A stretch of 64,000 nt of DNA from JANMDS01 sp031430575 (GTDB taxonomy: Bacteria > Pseudomonadota > Gammaproteobacteria > Burkholderiales > Casimicrobiaceae): contig JANPBT010000064.1 of assembly GCA_031430575.1 (NCBI GenBank), positions 32,504-96,503 on the forward strand, in the 5' to 3' direction. The notes beneath the pieces were generated by a model. It ran no database searches. It saw only the letters and a list, made by a program, of their open reading frames with translations, and was not told the DNA's origin. A program made the position numbers and the translations under genes. Of this stretch, positions 45,585 through 54,710 are shown piece by piece. The stretch's first letter is position 1. Each line of letters starts with the position of its first letter.

Positions 45585-46652
45585 TTAGCGCTGCTGGGTT
45601 TGCATCAAAATCTCACCGTGACGCGCGGCCCACGCGGTAAAGCCACCGGCTTCGCTCTTCTGTTGCGCGAAGGTATCGCGCAAAAAGTGGAGCACGACTT
45701 CGCGCGTTGCCCGTTTAACTTTTGGGTTTAGGGCTTCGCCACCGGTAAAGAGCCGGTCGGTAAACATGCTGTGCGAGCCCTCTTTAAATACCGCTAGAGA
45801 CTTAGTCGCTTGGCTTCGCGCAGCGGTCGCTTCAAACACATCGAGACGATCTTTAACATCCGAGCGGTAGCCCGGGATGGTGATATCGTCGCCGGTGGCC
45901 GTGATGTGTAGCGTTGGAATTTTAATGTCGCCCAAAATCGCGTGCTGGTCACCTTCGCCGGTGAAAGGTGGCGCGCTGATGATTACTGCGGCTTTGATCC
46001 GCGGATCAGAAAGCGCAAGCACGCCGTTGCCGCGCACGATACGCGCCCCTGCGATGAGCATGGCGGTGTTCGCGCCGTAAGAGTGCCCCGTGATTGCGAT
46101 GCGCGCAGGGTCGATGCGTGCGCGCAAGGCGTCATCAGCGAGCAGTTGATCGAGCGCAAACGTCACGTCGCGCGCACGATCGAGCACCTCAATTTCGCTA
46201 GCGGCACTTTGCAAGCGCGCAACGAGCATCAGTGGGTTGCCAAACCAAAGCGCACGGTCGCTACCCGGATGTTGCACGTGTAGCGATGCGATGCCATTGG
46301 CTGCGAGAAATTTGCCAATGTAGCTATAGCCTTCGCGTGAGCCACCGATCCCGTGCGAGACCACGGTCATGGGCACATCGCGACCATCGGTCGGCATATA
46401 GAGCTTGACCCGCACGTCGCGCGTGCGGGCAGTATCGATCCAATCAAATAGCTGCACGCGATAGGTCTCGGGCGCGGGCGAATCGATGGCGGCATCGAGC
46501 GCTGCGCTGCGCTCGGGTGAGACCGGCGCGTAAGGCGCAGGCGCAGGCGTCGAGCTGAGCGAGAGAGTGCAGGCGGAAGAAAAGAGTGCGACGATTGCCA
46601 CCGCAGCAATGCGCAAGTGCTTGCCTTTAAGGGGAGTCAAAAATTGCGGCAT
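45585..46652 (-). CDS. Alpha/beta hydrolase lipoprotein (PAF-acetylhydrolase/dienelactone hydrolase type)
   Basis: A 355-residue lipoprotein: the ATG at 46652 starts a signal with lipobox LFSSAC. The hydrolase core has an oxyanion-loop VVSHGIGGSREGYSYIGKFLAANG, the nucleophile elbow GHSYGAN (near residue 191) and a late histidine in FKEGSHSMFTD. It resembles uncharacterised platelet-activating-factor-acetylhydrolase-like or chlorophyllase-like esterases. The substrate is unknown. Upstream in-frame sequence to 46769 is not part of the gene because it would bury the lipobox. Confidence 0.85.
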   Translation of the reverse strand: MPQFLTPLKGKHLRIAAVAIVALFSSACTLSLSSTPAPAPYAPVSPERSAALDAAIDSPAPETYRVQLFDWIDTARTRDVRVKLYMPTDGRDVPMTVVSHGIGGSREGYSYIGKFLAANGIASLHVQHPGSDRALWFGNPLMLVARLQSAASEIEVLDRARDVTFALDQLLADDALRARIDPARIAITGHSYGANTAMLIAGARIVRGNGVLALSDPRIKAAVIISAPPFTGEGDQHAILGDIKIPTLHITATGDDITIPGYRSDVKDRLDVFEATAARSQATKSLAVFKEGSHSMFTDRLFTGGEALNPKVKRATREVVLHFLRDTFAQQKSEAGGFTAWAARHGEILMQTQQR

Positions 46653-46742
46653 GGTGGTAGTCGAGTGGGAGAATGTTGGTAGGTTTGCGCTCAGAAAGAC
46701 TGCTGGAAGCTGATTTCGTTCCCGCTTGCGCCACCTGCAGCG

Positions 46743-46763
46743 CAAATCTGCGCCGCAGGTATG
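46743..46763. repeat. Dispersed repeat, single copy upstream of the hydrolase gene
   Basis: Exact core at 46748-46759 with full flanks, between the SNF2 helicase stop and the hydrolase start on the minus strand. Confidence 0.9.
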
Positions 46764-46779
46764 CTTCATGCAACGCGCG

Positions 46780-49700
46780 CTAGGCCGGCTTGGATGACTG
46801 CGCTCGCTCGGCTAGCGCCGCGATGGACTCAATCGGGGAGAGCAAATCTTCGACGTCTTTGCCCGTAATGCCGGTCAGCGCAGCGCTACCCCCCGTGAGC
46901 AAGGCTTCGGCTAATTGCTGCTTGCGCTCAATGAGTGCGAGCATGCGCTCTTCGAGCGTGCCGCGTGCCAATAATTTGTAGACGAAGACCGGTTTATCTT
47001 GCCCGATGCGGTGGGCGCGAGCCGTGGCTTGCGCTTCCACGGACGGGTTCCACCACGGGTCGTAGTGGATCACCGTATCAGCGGCGGTGAGATTTAAGCC
47101 AACCCCACCCGCTTTCAGGCTCAACAAGAAAACCGGCACATCGCCACTTTGAAACTGATTGATCGGCGTATCGCGATCTTTGGTGTCGCCCGTCAAAATC
47201 ACCGTTTCGATACCGGCATCGTTGAGGGTTTTCTCGATAATCGCCAGCATGCTGGTGAACTGAGAAAAAATCAAAATTCGACGGCCTTCTTCAATCAAAA
47301 TCGGCACGTGCTCCATCAGCCATTCGAGCTTGGCCGAGGGCGCATCCGCGCGCGATTTGCCATCGGGCAATTTGACCAATCGCGGGTCGCAGCAAGCTTG
47401 CCGCAGCTTCAAAAGCGCATCGAGAATGTGAATCGTGCTTTGCTTCAAGCCTTTTTTATCGATGGCTTTGCGCACGTCGTCGTGAATCGCGGTGCGCAAG
47501 CTTTCATAAAGATCTGCTTGCTGCGGCTCGAGATCAATCCAGCGGATCGCTTCAGTTTTCTCGGGCAACTCTTTGACCACTTCATCGCGGGTGCGCCGCA
47601 GCAAGAAAGGGCGAATGCGGGCACGCAGTAAATTGAGCCGATCGGTATCACTATTTTGCTCAATGCGATGGCGGAAGTGCCGGTTGAACGTCTCTAAATC
47701 GCCGAGCAAGCCGGGGCTCAACACGTTAAAAAGTGACCACAATTCACCAAGATGATTTTCCATCGGCGTGCCGGTCAGGGCGATGCGTTGCTTGGCAGAG
47801 ATGCCTTGCGCCGCTTGATAGGTTTTTGCCCGTGGATTTTTCAGCGATTGGGCTTCATCAAAGATGACCGTATTCCACTCCAATTGGGCGAAAGTCTGGG
47901 CATCACGCTGCAAAATCGGGTAGCTGGTAATCACCACGTCGGTAGACGACCACTCTTTTTTCGTCAGCGTACGCTCTTTACCGATATGAATATGAATGCG
48001 AATCTGCGGTGCGAATCGCCCCGCTTCGGTGCGCCAGTTTGAGACCACCGAAGTCGGCGCGATGATGAGGCTTGGAGCGACTGAGCTGCCCGCGATATGC
48101 AAGCGATGGAGGTGAGCGAGCGTTTGCACGGTCTTGCCCAAGCCCATATCGTCGGCCAATACGGCGCCCATGCGCAGCTCGTGCAGATGGGTGAGCCAGG
48201 CCAGACCGCTTAATTGATACGGGCGTAAATCTGCTACGAACCCTTTTGCTGGCGAGACCGGCTGCAGCGTTGCCCCGGCGCTGAGCTTTTCGCGCATCGC
48301 CGCCCAAGCATCGGTATCGCGCCCGCGATAAATGACTTGTGCGGGTAAAAGGGCAGCTTGCAACACCGAAATCTGATCGACCTGCCCGCCTTGAAACCAC
48401 GCCAGCACCGGGGCAAGCATGGCATGCACCCGCCCACCATCGAGCCGCACCACGCGCCCATCTTCCAGCGTGAGCAAAATCTTATCGCCCTCGGCTAACG
48501 CTTCTAGCCACGCCTGCGGATCGCGCTGGGCAGCGATCAAGCGGGCAAAGGCAGGCGCAAGATCAACGCGCTGGCCGCCTACATCGACGCCCAAAGCGAA
48601 GCGAAACCAGCCATTCTGCGCCGCAGGTATAAGCTCAAGCTCAGGCTCGGGAATGTCTTCGAGTGTGAGCGGAAATCCGGGCTCAATGAGGAGGCTAAAG
48701 CCTGCCGCTTGGGCATCGGCGAGCACGCGCGGCCCGTCGTTTGCCCAGTTATGCCGCTGCAGCGCATATAGTGAAATACGCTCTGAGCCAGACATCGCAT
48801 AGCGCAGCGCAGGCTCGACATCCATGAGCGGCTGCAGCCGCGTGGGCAGTCGCATTGACCAGGTGCGCTCGGCGCGCAGATTGCGCAGCGTCGCTCGCAC
48901 GACCGTGGCGCCTTGCAGCTCTTCTTCAATGGGGGCGGCGGTATCGGTGGGCTGCGGGTAGACCCGCCGACCGTCGGCGTATTGCAGCGTAAATTCCACC
49001 GCTGGCACGATGGCGTTTGATTCTTTGGCGTATTTGCCCCAGCCTTGGGTCACGCTGACTTCCACCAAAGCAAAGCGCAGCACGCCAGTAGGCGTGGGCA
49101 ATGGCTCGAGCTCGACCGGGGGCTGCGGGATGAATGCGGCGTCGGGAAACGAGCTCCACGCATCAATAATGAAGCGCCATGCCGTTTCATCGCTGCGCGC
49201 GATGGGCGGCAGCGCTAGTAATCGCTCTAACGTCTGCGCGCAAAGCGCGGTTTCAATCGGGGCGAGCATCGACTGCGCGGGGTTAAAAGCAATCGGAGGC
49301 GTGGTCGCCAATAAAGTGCAAAGCGCACCATCGGCCGCGACGAAGCGCAGCCGCACCATTTCGACCGGCGCGCCACCTTTCGCTTTGGCAGGCATCATTT
49401 GCTGCACCCACGTCAGGGCACCGTGCTGCGCCACGCCCATGACGATGGGGGCCGCGAGCGGCGCATCTTCGCTATCCGGCGTGCTGTAAAGGCGCCCGGT
49501 GCCCAGTGCCATGCGCAGGAGCTGGGAGCCGGTTTGGCCAATGAGTCTGACTTGCGGCGCAAATTGGGATTTATCTTGCGCGCCTTCCATCAGGCGCAAT
49601 ATGGGCTCGTCTTCTTCGCTGACATAAGCGGGCGTGCGATGGTCGTGGCGAATCCAGGCCAGAGATGCAGCGGTATTGGCGCGCTTAATTTCACCTGCCC

Positions 49701-50280
49701 GCCCCGCGCGGATTTTGAGCGCACTGAGCACGCCGTCGGTTGAAAGCACAAAACCCAAGCGCTCGGCGCTTGGCGCGCGCAATTCTTTTGATTTTGTGGG
49801 CGCTTCGGTATTGGCGTAGGTGCGTTGCAACCAAAGATCGATCGGTGCGGCCAGAAATTTTTTGCGCGCGATGACCGGGGGTGTGTCTGGCTTCGCGGGC
49901 GATTCGCTCGTGACCCGTTCCCCTGAAATCAGCCCCGTTGATTTTGCCCACGTCCAGACCAATGCCACCGCATGCTTGCAATCGTAAACCACTGGGCAGC
50001 TGCATTCGCCCACGATCTCGCCCCAGTCTTCATCGGCGGGCTCAAGGGTGACTTGGGTTGCGTAGGGCGTTTCGGAGCTGCCAAGCACATGCCCGTGTAG
50101 CGATAGCGTCGTCTCATCAAGCCAATCAGCGCCCTCAACGCTTGCCGCGCCATCATTGGCATAGCGAATGCCGCGCTCAACCGTAATACGATCAGCCCAT
50201 TGAGCGAGCAAAGCGGTAAGCGAGCGGGGCGTATGGCGGGCGTGTTGCAAGCGCGCGCCTTCATCTGGCGGAGGAGGCAT
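46780..50280 (-). CDS. SWIM-domain SNF2/DEAD-box helicase
   Basis: About 1166 residues. A SWIM zinc finger is near the N terminus (CSCPVVYDCKH), then a long variable region, then SNF2_N with DDMGLGKT (near residue 710), DEAQSLKN and LTGTPMENHLGELWSLF, and helicase_C with FSQFTSMLAII, SLKAGGVGLNLTAAD and ATARAHRIGQ. These proteins are ATP-driven DNA translocases, common in bacteria near the HepA/RapA branch, and are probably linked to transcription or repair. The ATG at 50280 is used; a GTG at 50298 is possible. An exact repeat at 48616-48627 encodes LIPAAQNGW. Confidence 0.92.
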   Translation of the reverse strand: MPPPPDEGARLQHARHTPRSLTALLAQWADRITVERGIRYANDGAASVEGADWLDETTLSLHGHVLGSSETPYATQVTLEPADEDWGEIVGECSCPVVYDCKHAVALVWTWAKSTGLISGERVTSESPAKPDTPPVIARKKFLAAPIDLWLQRTYANTEAPTKSKELRAPSAERLGFVLSTDGVLSALKIRAGRAGEIKRANTAASLAWIRHDHRTPAYVSEEDEPILRLMEGAQDKSQFAPQVRLIGQTGSQLLRMALGTGRLYSTPDSEDAPLAAPIVMGVAQHGALTWVQQMMPAKAKGGAPVEMVRLRFVAADGALCTLLATTPPIAFNPAQSMLAPIETALCAQTLERLLALPPIARSDETAWRFIIDAWSSFPDAAFIPQPPVELEPLPTPTGVLRFALVEVSVTQGWGKYAKESNAIVPAVEFTLQYADGRRVYPQPTDTAAPIEEELQGATVVRATLRNLRAERTWSMRLPTRLQPLMDVEPALRYAMSGSERISLYALQRHNWANDGPRVLADAQAAGFSLLIEPGFPLTLEDIPEPELELIPAAQNGWFRFALGVDVGGQRVDLAPAFARLIAAQRDPQAWLEALAEGDKILLTLEDGRVVRLDGGRVHAMLAPVLAWFQGGQVDQISVLQAALLPAQVIYRGRDTDAWAAMREKLSAGATLQPVSPAKGFVADLRPYQLSGLAWLTHLHELRMGAVLADDMGLGKTVQTLAHLHRLHIAGSSVAPSLIIAPTSVVSNWRTEAGRFAPQIRIHIHIGKERTLTKKEWSSTDVVITSYPILQRDAQTFAQLEWNTVIFDEAQSLKNPRAKTYQAAQGISAKQRIALTGTPMENHLGELWSLFNVLSPGLLGDLETFNRHFRHRIEQNSDTDRLNLLRARIRPFLLRRTRDEVVKELPEKTEAIRWIDLEPQQADLYESLRTAIHDDVRKAIDKKGLKQSTIHILDALLKLRQACCDPRLVKLPDGKSRADAPSAKLEWLMEHVPILIEEGRRILIFSQFTSMLAIIEKTLNDAGIETVILTGDTKDRDTPINQFQSGDVPVFLLSLKAGGVGLNLTAADTVIHYDPWWNPSVEAQATARAHRIGQDKPVFVYKLLARGTLEERMLALIERKQQLAEALLTGGSAALTGITGKDVEDLLSPIESIAALAERAQSSKPA

Positions 50281-50388
50281 AGCCCACGATTGTGACACGT
50301 TCGCACATGAGACAAACGCGCAATAGAAAGTGCGGTACAGTGGAGGTTTTGGCTGTGTATTTTTGCCTTCGAAATGGCTGCGTGCGTC

Positions 50389-50466
50389 ATACCCTGCGGC
50401 GCAGATTTAAGCGTTTTTTTGCAAGAAATCACGAAAAAAAGCCTCAATCTGCGCCGCAGGTATTTG
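50389..50466. repeat. Inverted pair of the dispersed repeat in a divergent promoter region
   Basis: Cores at 50393-50404 and 50449-50460, with 15-nt arms (50393-50407, 50446-50460) and a 38-nt spacer. Unlike the other pairs it lies between divergent genes, so it is not explained as a terminator. Confidence 0.9.
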
Positions 50467-50535
50467 CCGTTTAAGTGCGCGCGATTGATCGCTCTAAACT
50501 ACCGGTTGATTCAATTTTGATGAAGAGGTCTCGCT

Positions 50536-50940
50536 ATGTTGCAGAATATCCGTCGCGTCCACACTGAAGATGCACCGGCTGCCCTCGGCCCGTATTCGCA
50601 GGCCATCCGCACCAGCGGCTTGGGTACGATTTATCTCTCGGGTCAAATCGGGCTTGACCCCAAAACGGGCGCGATGCGCGAAGGCTTTGATGCGCAATGC
50701 AATCAAGCGTTTGACAATTTATTTGCCGTTGCCAAGGCCGCGCTTGGCCCGATGAATAATATCGCCGAGCCACCGTTTGCCAAGCTCACGCTTTTTTTGA
50801 CTGATCTAAACGACTTCGCGACGGTCAATGCCGTGATGCAAGCCCGCTTCAAAGAGCCTTACCCCGCGCGTTCGACCGTGCAGGTTTCGGCATTGCCGAA
50901 AGGCGCGATCTTTGAAGTGGAAGGCATCTTAGCGCTCTAG
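50536..50940 (+). CDS. ridA: RidA family reactive intermediate deaminase
   Basis: A 134-residue RidA protein: APAALGPYSQAI, YLSGQIGLDPKTGAM, the conserved LFLTDLNDFATVN and the C-terminal RSTVQVSALPKGAIFEVEGIL containing the catalytic Arg and Glu region. RidA hydrolyses reactive 2-aminoacrylate and related imines formed by PLP enzymes. An AGAGG ribosome-binding site precedes the ATG. It is followed by recG with a dispersed repeat in the gap. Confidence 0.93.
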   Translation: MLQNIRRVHTEDAPAALGPYSQAIRTSGLGTIYLSGQIGLDPKTGAMREGFDAQCNQAFDNLFAVAKAALGPMNNIAEPPFAKLTLFLTDLNDFATVNAVMQARFKEPYPARSTVQVSALPKGAIFEVEGILAL

Positions 50941-50953
50941 CCCGCATTTTGAA

Positions 50954-50974
50954 AAATACCTGCGGCGCAGATTG
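50954..50974. repeat. Dispersed repeat, single copy between ridA and recG
   Basis: Exact core at 50959-50970 with AATA and ATTG flanks, 20 bases upstream of the recG start. Confidence 0.9.
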
Positions 50975-50989
50975 AGTGGGTGATTAAAG

Positions 50990-53074
50990 ATGGCTGCGCC
51001 CACCCTCATTCCGCCCGCGCTCGCGCCCAAGCTTGCCAAGCTCGGCATTGCTTCTGCGGCGCAGCTGGTGCTGCATTTTCCGCTGCGTTATGAAGATCAA
51101 ACGCGGTTAACGCCGCTTTCGGCAATTTCACCTGGCGCGCCATGGCTGTGCGAAGGTGTGGTCGATGCCTGTGAGGTGAAATTTAAGCCCAGGCGGCAGT
51201 TGATCGCCCATATCAGCGAAGGCATCGCCGGGCTCACGCTGCGTTTTTTCCATTTTTACCCGACCACCCAAACGCAGCTCAAAATAGGCACCCGCGTGCG
51301 GGTTTATGGTGAAGTGCGCGACGGTTTTCATGGCTTGGAGATTGTCCACCCCACTGTCAAACGCGTTGAGGAAGGTGCCGAGGTCAGTCAATCACTCACT
51401 TCGATTTACCCTACGTTGAATGGTCTCGCCCAAAGCGCGTGGCGCACGATGATTTCGCGCGCACTAAAAGTAGAGTCGCATCTCAAAGAGACGCTCCCAG
51501 CAGCGCAGATTGCAGCACTTTCATTGCAAAGCTTTGAAAAGTCTGTGCGCACGTTGCACGCACCAACGCCCGAAGACTCCCTCACCGCGCTCGAAGCGCG
51601 CACGCACGCGGCATGGCGACGGGTGAAGTTTGATGAATTGCTCGCGCAGCAAATCGCGCTCAAGCGCGCCCGCGCAGAAAAGCAAAAAGAAACTGCGCCG
51701 CGGATTTCACCGAGCCAAACCTTGGTCGCGCAATTGCTCTCCCGCATTGGCTTTACGCTGACCGCCGCGCAGCAGCGGGCCGCGCAAGAAATCGCCCGCG
51801 ATTTGCAAAGTAGCGCCCCGATGCAGCGCTTGCTGCAAGGCGATGTCGGTAGCGGCAAGACCATCGTCGGCGCGATGGCAGCGCTGCAAGCAGTGGAGGC
51901 AGGCTATCAAGCCGCTTTTATGGCGCCGACTGAAATTTTGGCTGAGCAGCATTTCCGCAAACTCGTGCATTGGCTTGATGGCCTGCCGATCTGCGTTGTG
52001 TGGCTCACTGGCTCGTTACCCGCTGCCCAAGCGCGCAAGGCGCGAGAAGCGTGCGAGAGTGGCACGGCTCAGATTATCGTTGGCACCCATGCGCTTTTCC
52101 AAGATAAAGTGCGCATGCCGAAATTAGCGCTTGCGATTGTTGATGAGCAACATCGCTTTGGCGTGATGCAGCGGGTGCGCTTGCGCGCTCGCAATCAAAC
52201 GCCTCCGGATGAACGCGGCGTTGCGCCCGTTGCAAGCACGCACCCTGCGCTTACGCCGCATCAACTCATGATGAGCGCTACGCCCATCCCGCGCTCGCTG
52301 GCGATGAGCTACTACGCCGATTTGGATGTGAGCACTCTCGATGAGTTACCCAAAGGCCGGCAACCGATTACCACCAAGCTGGTATCTGATGCCCGGCGCG
52401 ATGAAATTGTGGCCCGGATAGGCAAAATCTGCGCCGCAGGTATTCAAGCGTTTTGGGTCTGTCCGCTCATCGAAGAGAGTGAAAAGGTTGATCTAAAGAA
52501 TGCCACGGAAACATTTGAGCAATTGAGCGCCGCCTTGCCGGATGTGAAAGTGGGTCTGCTGCATGGGCGCATGAAGCCGGATGAAAAAGCCGCGATCATG
52601 GCCGCGTTTGTTGCCCGCGAAATTCAATTGCTGGTCGCTACCACCGTGATTGAAGTAGGCGTGGACGTGCCCAACGCGAATTGGATCGTAATCGAGCATG
52701 CGGAGCGCTTCGGGCTTGCCCAATTGCATCAATTGCGGGGTCGCGTCGGGCGCGGCAGCGTTGCCGCGACTTGCGCGCTCATCTACGCCGATAAGCTTTC
52801 CGATACCGCAAAAGCGCGGTTAAAAGTGATTTACGAACATACCGATGGCTTCGAAATCGCCCGCGAAGATTTGCGCATTCGCGGCCCTGGCGAATTGCTC
52901 GGCCCGAGGCAATCGGGCGTGCCTGGTTTGCGTTATGCAAATCTAGAAACCGACGGCGATTTGGTTGAGCTTGCGCGCGATGCCCAAGCCAAGCTGCTCG
53001 CTGATCCCACCTTTAGCGCAGATGCCCATCTAGATCGCTGGCTACCGCAGCGTGGCGAGTACGTTAAGGGCTGA
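50990..53074 (+). CDS. recG: ATP-dependent DNA helicase RecG
   Basis: A 694-residue RecG, which remodels stalled forks and Holliday junctions. An N-terminal wedge/OB domain (FPLRYEDQTRLTPL, AHISEGIAGLTLRFFHFY) is followed by Walker A GDVGSGKT (near residue 284), the DEQHRFGVMQ box, MMSATPIPRS, and a C-terminal helicase with QLHQLRGRVGRG and the RecG-specific DLRIRGPGELLGPRQSG. An exact repeat at 52429-52440 encodes KICAAGIQAFWVCPL where other RecG proteins have no extra residues. A core lacking the leading C is at 51054-51064 and a degenerate copy near 51690. Confidence 0.97.
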   Translation: MAAPTLIPPALAPKLAKLGIASAAQLVLHFPLRYEDQTRLTPLSAISPGAPWLCEGVVDACEVKFKPRRQLIAHISEGIAGLTLRFFHFYPTTQTQLKIGTRVRVYGEVRDGFHGLEIVHPTVKRVEEGAEVSQSLTSIYPTLNGLAQSAWRTMISRALKVESHLKETLPAAQIAALSLQSFEKSVRTLHAPTPEDSLTALEARTHAAWRRVKFDELLAQQIALKRARAEKQKETAPRISPSQTLVAQLLSRIGFTLTAAQQRAAQEIARDLQSSAPMQRLLQGDVGSGKTIVGAMAALQAVEAGYQAAFMAPTEILAEQHFRKLVHWLDGLPICVVWLTGSLPAAQARKAREACESGTAQIIVGTHALFQDKVRMPKLALAIVDEQHRFGVMQRVRLRARNQTPPDERGVAPVASTHPALTPHQLMMSATPIPRSLAMSYYADLDVSTLDELPKGRQPITTKLVSDARRDEIVARIGKICAAGIQAFWVCPLIEESEKVDLKNATETFEQLSAALPDVKVGLLHGRMKPDEKAAIMAAFVAREIQLLVATTVIEVGVDVPNANWIVIEHAERFGLAQLHQLRGRVGRGSVAATCALIYADKLSDTAKARLKVIYEHTDGFEIAREDLRIRGPGELLGPRQSGVPGLRYANLETDGDLVELARDAQAKLLADPTFSADAHLDRWLPQRGEYVKG

Positions 53075-53189
53075 AATGCCAAATTTTTGAGGGATTTTGA
53101 TCGTTTTGAATTTGCAACATGTCAAAACCCCGATCATTCGCCCGAGATACGGGCATGCGCTGGCGAGCAATGAGTTTCAAATCGTGCAG

Positions 53190-53233
53190 AATCTGCGCCG
53201 CAGGTATTTCTTGAATACCTGCGGCGCAGATTT
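53190..53233. repeat. Tight inverted pair of the dispersed repeat between convergent recG and livF
   Basis: Cores at 53193-53204 and 53218-53229; 19-nt arms (53190-53208 and 53214-53232) are perfectly complementary around a 5-nt loop. T-rich flanks lie on both sides, so it should work as a bidirectional terminator. Its last bases form part of the livF stop. Confidence 0.92.
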
Positions 53234-53960
53234 AGTCTTTTTTGAGATTGCCGCCTAAAAATAGGCGCTCAATATTAGGGTCAGAGAGCAGCTCACGCGC
53301 AGGCTTCATGAGCGCGACTTGCCCAGACTCAAGGGCTACGACGTTATCGGAAATTTTGAGCGCGGTTTTAACGTTCTGCTCAACCATCAGCACGGTCGTG
53401 CCCTGATCAGCGAGCTTGCGTAGCAATACAAAAACGTCTTGCACGAGGAGCGGCGACAACCCAATCGAGGGCTCGTCAATGAGCAGAACGCTGGGGCGCA
53501 AAAGCATCGCGCGCCCGATTTCTAATTGCTTTTGTTCGCCGCCCGAGAGACTTGATGCCCGGCTTTGCAGCCGCTCTTTTAAGCGCGGGAAAAATTCCAA
53601 CACTTCGGGAATACGTTCGCGCGTGGTTTTCATGCCGAGGGTAAATCCACCCAGCTCTAAGTTTTCATAAACGCTCAATTGGCCAAACAGATTGCGGCCT
53701 TGTGGCACAAAGGCAATGCCCTCGGCGAGCAATTCACGCGCGCTTTTACGGGTGATTTCTTTGCCCTCCAAAAAGATCGCGCCTGAGCGGGGCGATACCA
53801 ATCCCATCAGCGTTTTTAATACGGTCGATTTACCCGCGCCGTTGGGTCCGATCAGAAGCGTGATCGAGCCTTTCGCTGCGGTAAACGAGAGATCGTTGAG
53901 AATCGTCAACTCTTTATAGCCAGCGACGACGTTTTTGAATTCGATGCAAGAAATGGTCAT
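53232..53960 (-). CDS. livF: Branched-chain amino acid-type ABC transporter, ATP-binding protein LivF
   Basis: A 242-residue ATPase: Walker A GPNGAGKS, the LivF-typical FVPQGRNLFGQLSVYENLELGG, signature LSGGEQKQ and Walker B VLLIDEPSIGLSP. It is the last gene of a five-gene importer operon, three bases after livG. The operon lies next to an IclR regulator, an AroE-like dehydrogenase and an acyl-CoA dehydrogenase, so the substrate may be an aromatic or other organic acid rather than leucine. Confidence 0.93.
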   Translation of the reverse strand: MTISCIEFKNVVAGYKELTILNDLSFTAAKGSITLLIGPNGAGKSTVLKTLMGLVSPRSGAIFLEGKEITRKSARELLAEGIAFVPQGRNLFGQLSVYENLELGGFTLGMKTTRERIPEVLEFFPRLKERLQSRASSLSGGEQKQLEIGRAMLLRPSVLLIDEPSIGLSPLLVQDVFVLLRKLADQGTTVLMVEQNVKTALKISDNVVALESGQVALMKPARELLSDPNIERLFLGGNLKKD

Positions 53961-53963
53961 TGC

Positions 53964-54710
53964 TTAGTTTCCAAGATAGGCATCAAGCACCGCTTTGTTA
54001 CCGCGAATTTCTGCGGGCGTGCCAAGCGCCAGCACTTTGCCTTCCAGCATCACCATGATGCGGTCACACAAGCCCATGACGAAATCCATGTTGTGTTCGA
54101 TGACGACGAAGCCACACCCTTTTTCTGCGTTTAATTCCTTAAGGAGCGCTGCCAAACGCTTGACCAGCGCTGGGTTTACCCCCGCGCACGGCTCGTCAAG
54201 CAGCACGAGCTTTGGTTCGCTCATAAAGGCCATTGCGATATCGGTCAATTTCTGCTGGCCGTACGATAACTGCGCCGCAGGTAATTGGGCGACGTGGGTG
54301 AGCGCAAATTTCTGAAGCATGGCATCGGCGCGATCGCCCAATCCTGAATCGCCTTTTGCAAACAGGCGTGAGCCGAGGGTGCCCTTATGCTCTTGGGCGG
54401 CGACAATCAAATTATCGCGAACACTCATCTTGCCAAATACTTGCAATGTTTGGAATGTCCGACCGACGCCGTGACGACTCAGATAAAGCGGGCTTAAGCC
54501 GGTGATCGTCGCGCCATTGAGGCTGACCTCACCGCTATCAAGTGCGATTTGCCCAAGCACGCTATTAAAAAGCGTAGTCTTGCCGCAACCATTGGGCCCG
54601 ATCACACCGAAAATTTCTCCAGCCTTGACATCAAAGGTAACGCCGTCGACCGCTTTGATCGCGCCGTAAGATTTCTTGACATCACGCACGGAAAGCAATG
54701 CGCTGCTCAT
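53964..54710 (-). CDS. livG: Branched-chain amino acid-type ABC transporter, ATP-binding protein LivG
   Basis: A 248-residue ATPase with Walker A GPNGCGKTT, the HGVGRTFQTLQVF block typical of LivG, signature LSYGQQKL, Walker B LVLLDEPCAGVNP and the VIEHNMDFVMGLCD H-loop region. Its start overlaps the livM stop. An exact dispersed repeat at 54270-54281 encodes LPAAQ immediately before the ABC signature LSYGQQ, a position normally filled by variable residues. Confidence 0.94.
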   Translation of the reverse strand: MSSALLSVRDVKKSYGAIKAVDGVTFDVKAGEIFGVIGPNGCGKTTLFNSVLGQIALDSGEVSLNGATITGLSPLYLSRHGVGRTFQTLQVFGKMSVRDNLIVAAQEHKGTLGSRLFAKGDSGLGDRADAMLQKFALTHVAQLPAAQLSYGQQKLTDIAMAFMSEPKLVLLDEPCAGVNPALVKRLAALLKELNAEKGCGFVVIEHNMDFVMGLCDRIMVMLEGKVLALGTPAEIRGNKAVLDAYLGN

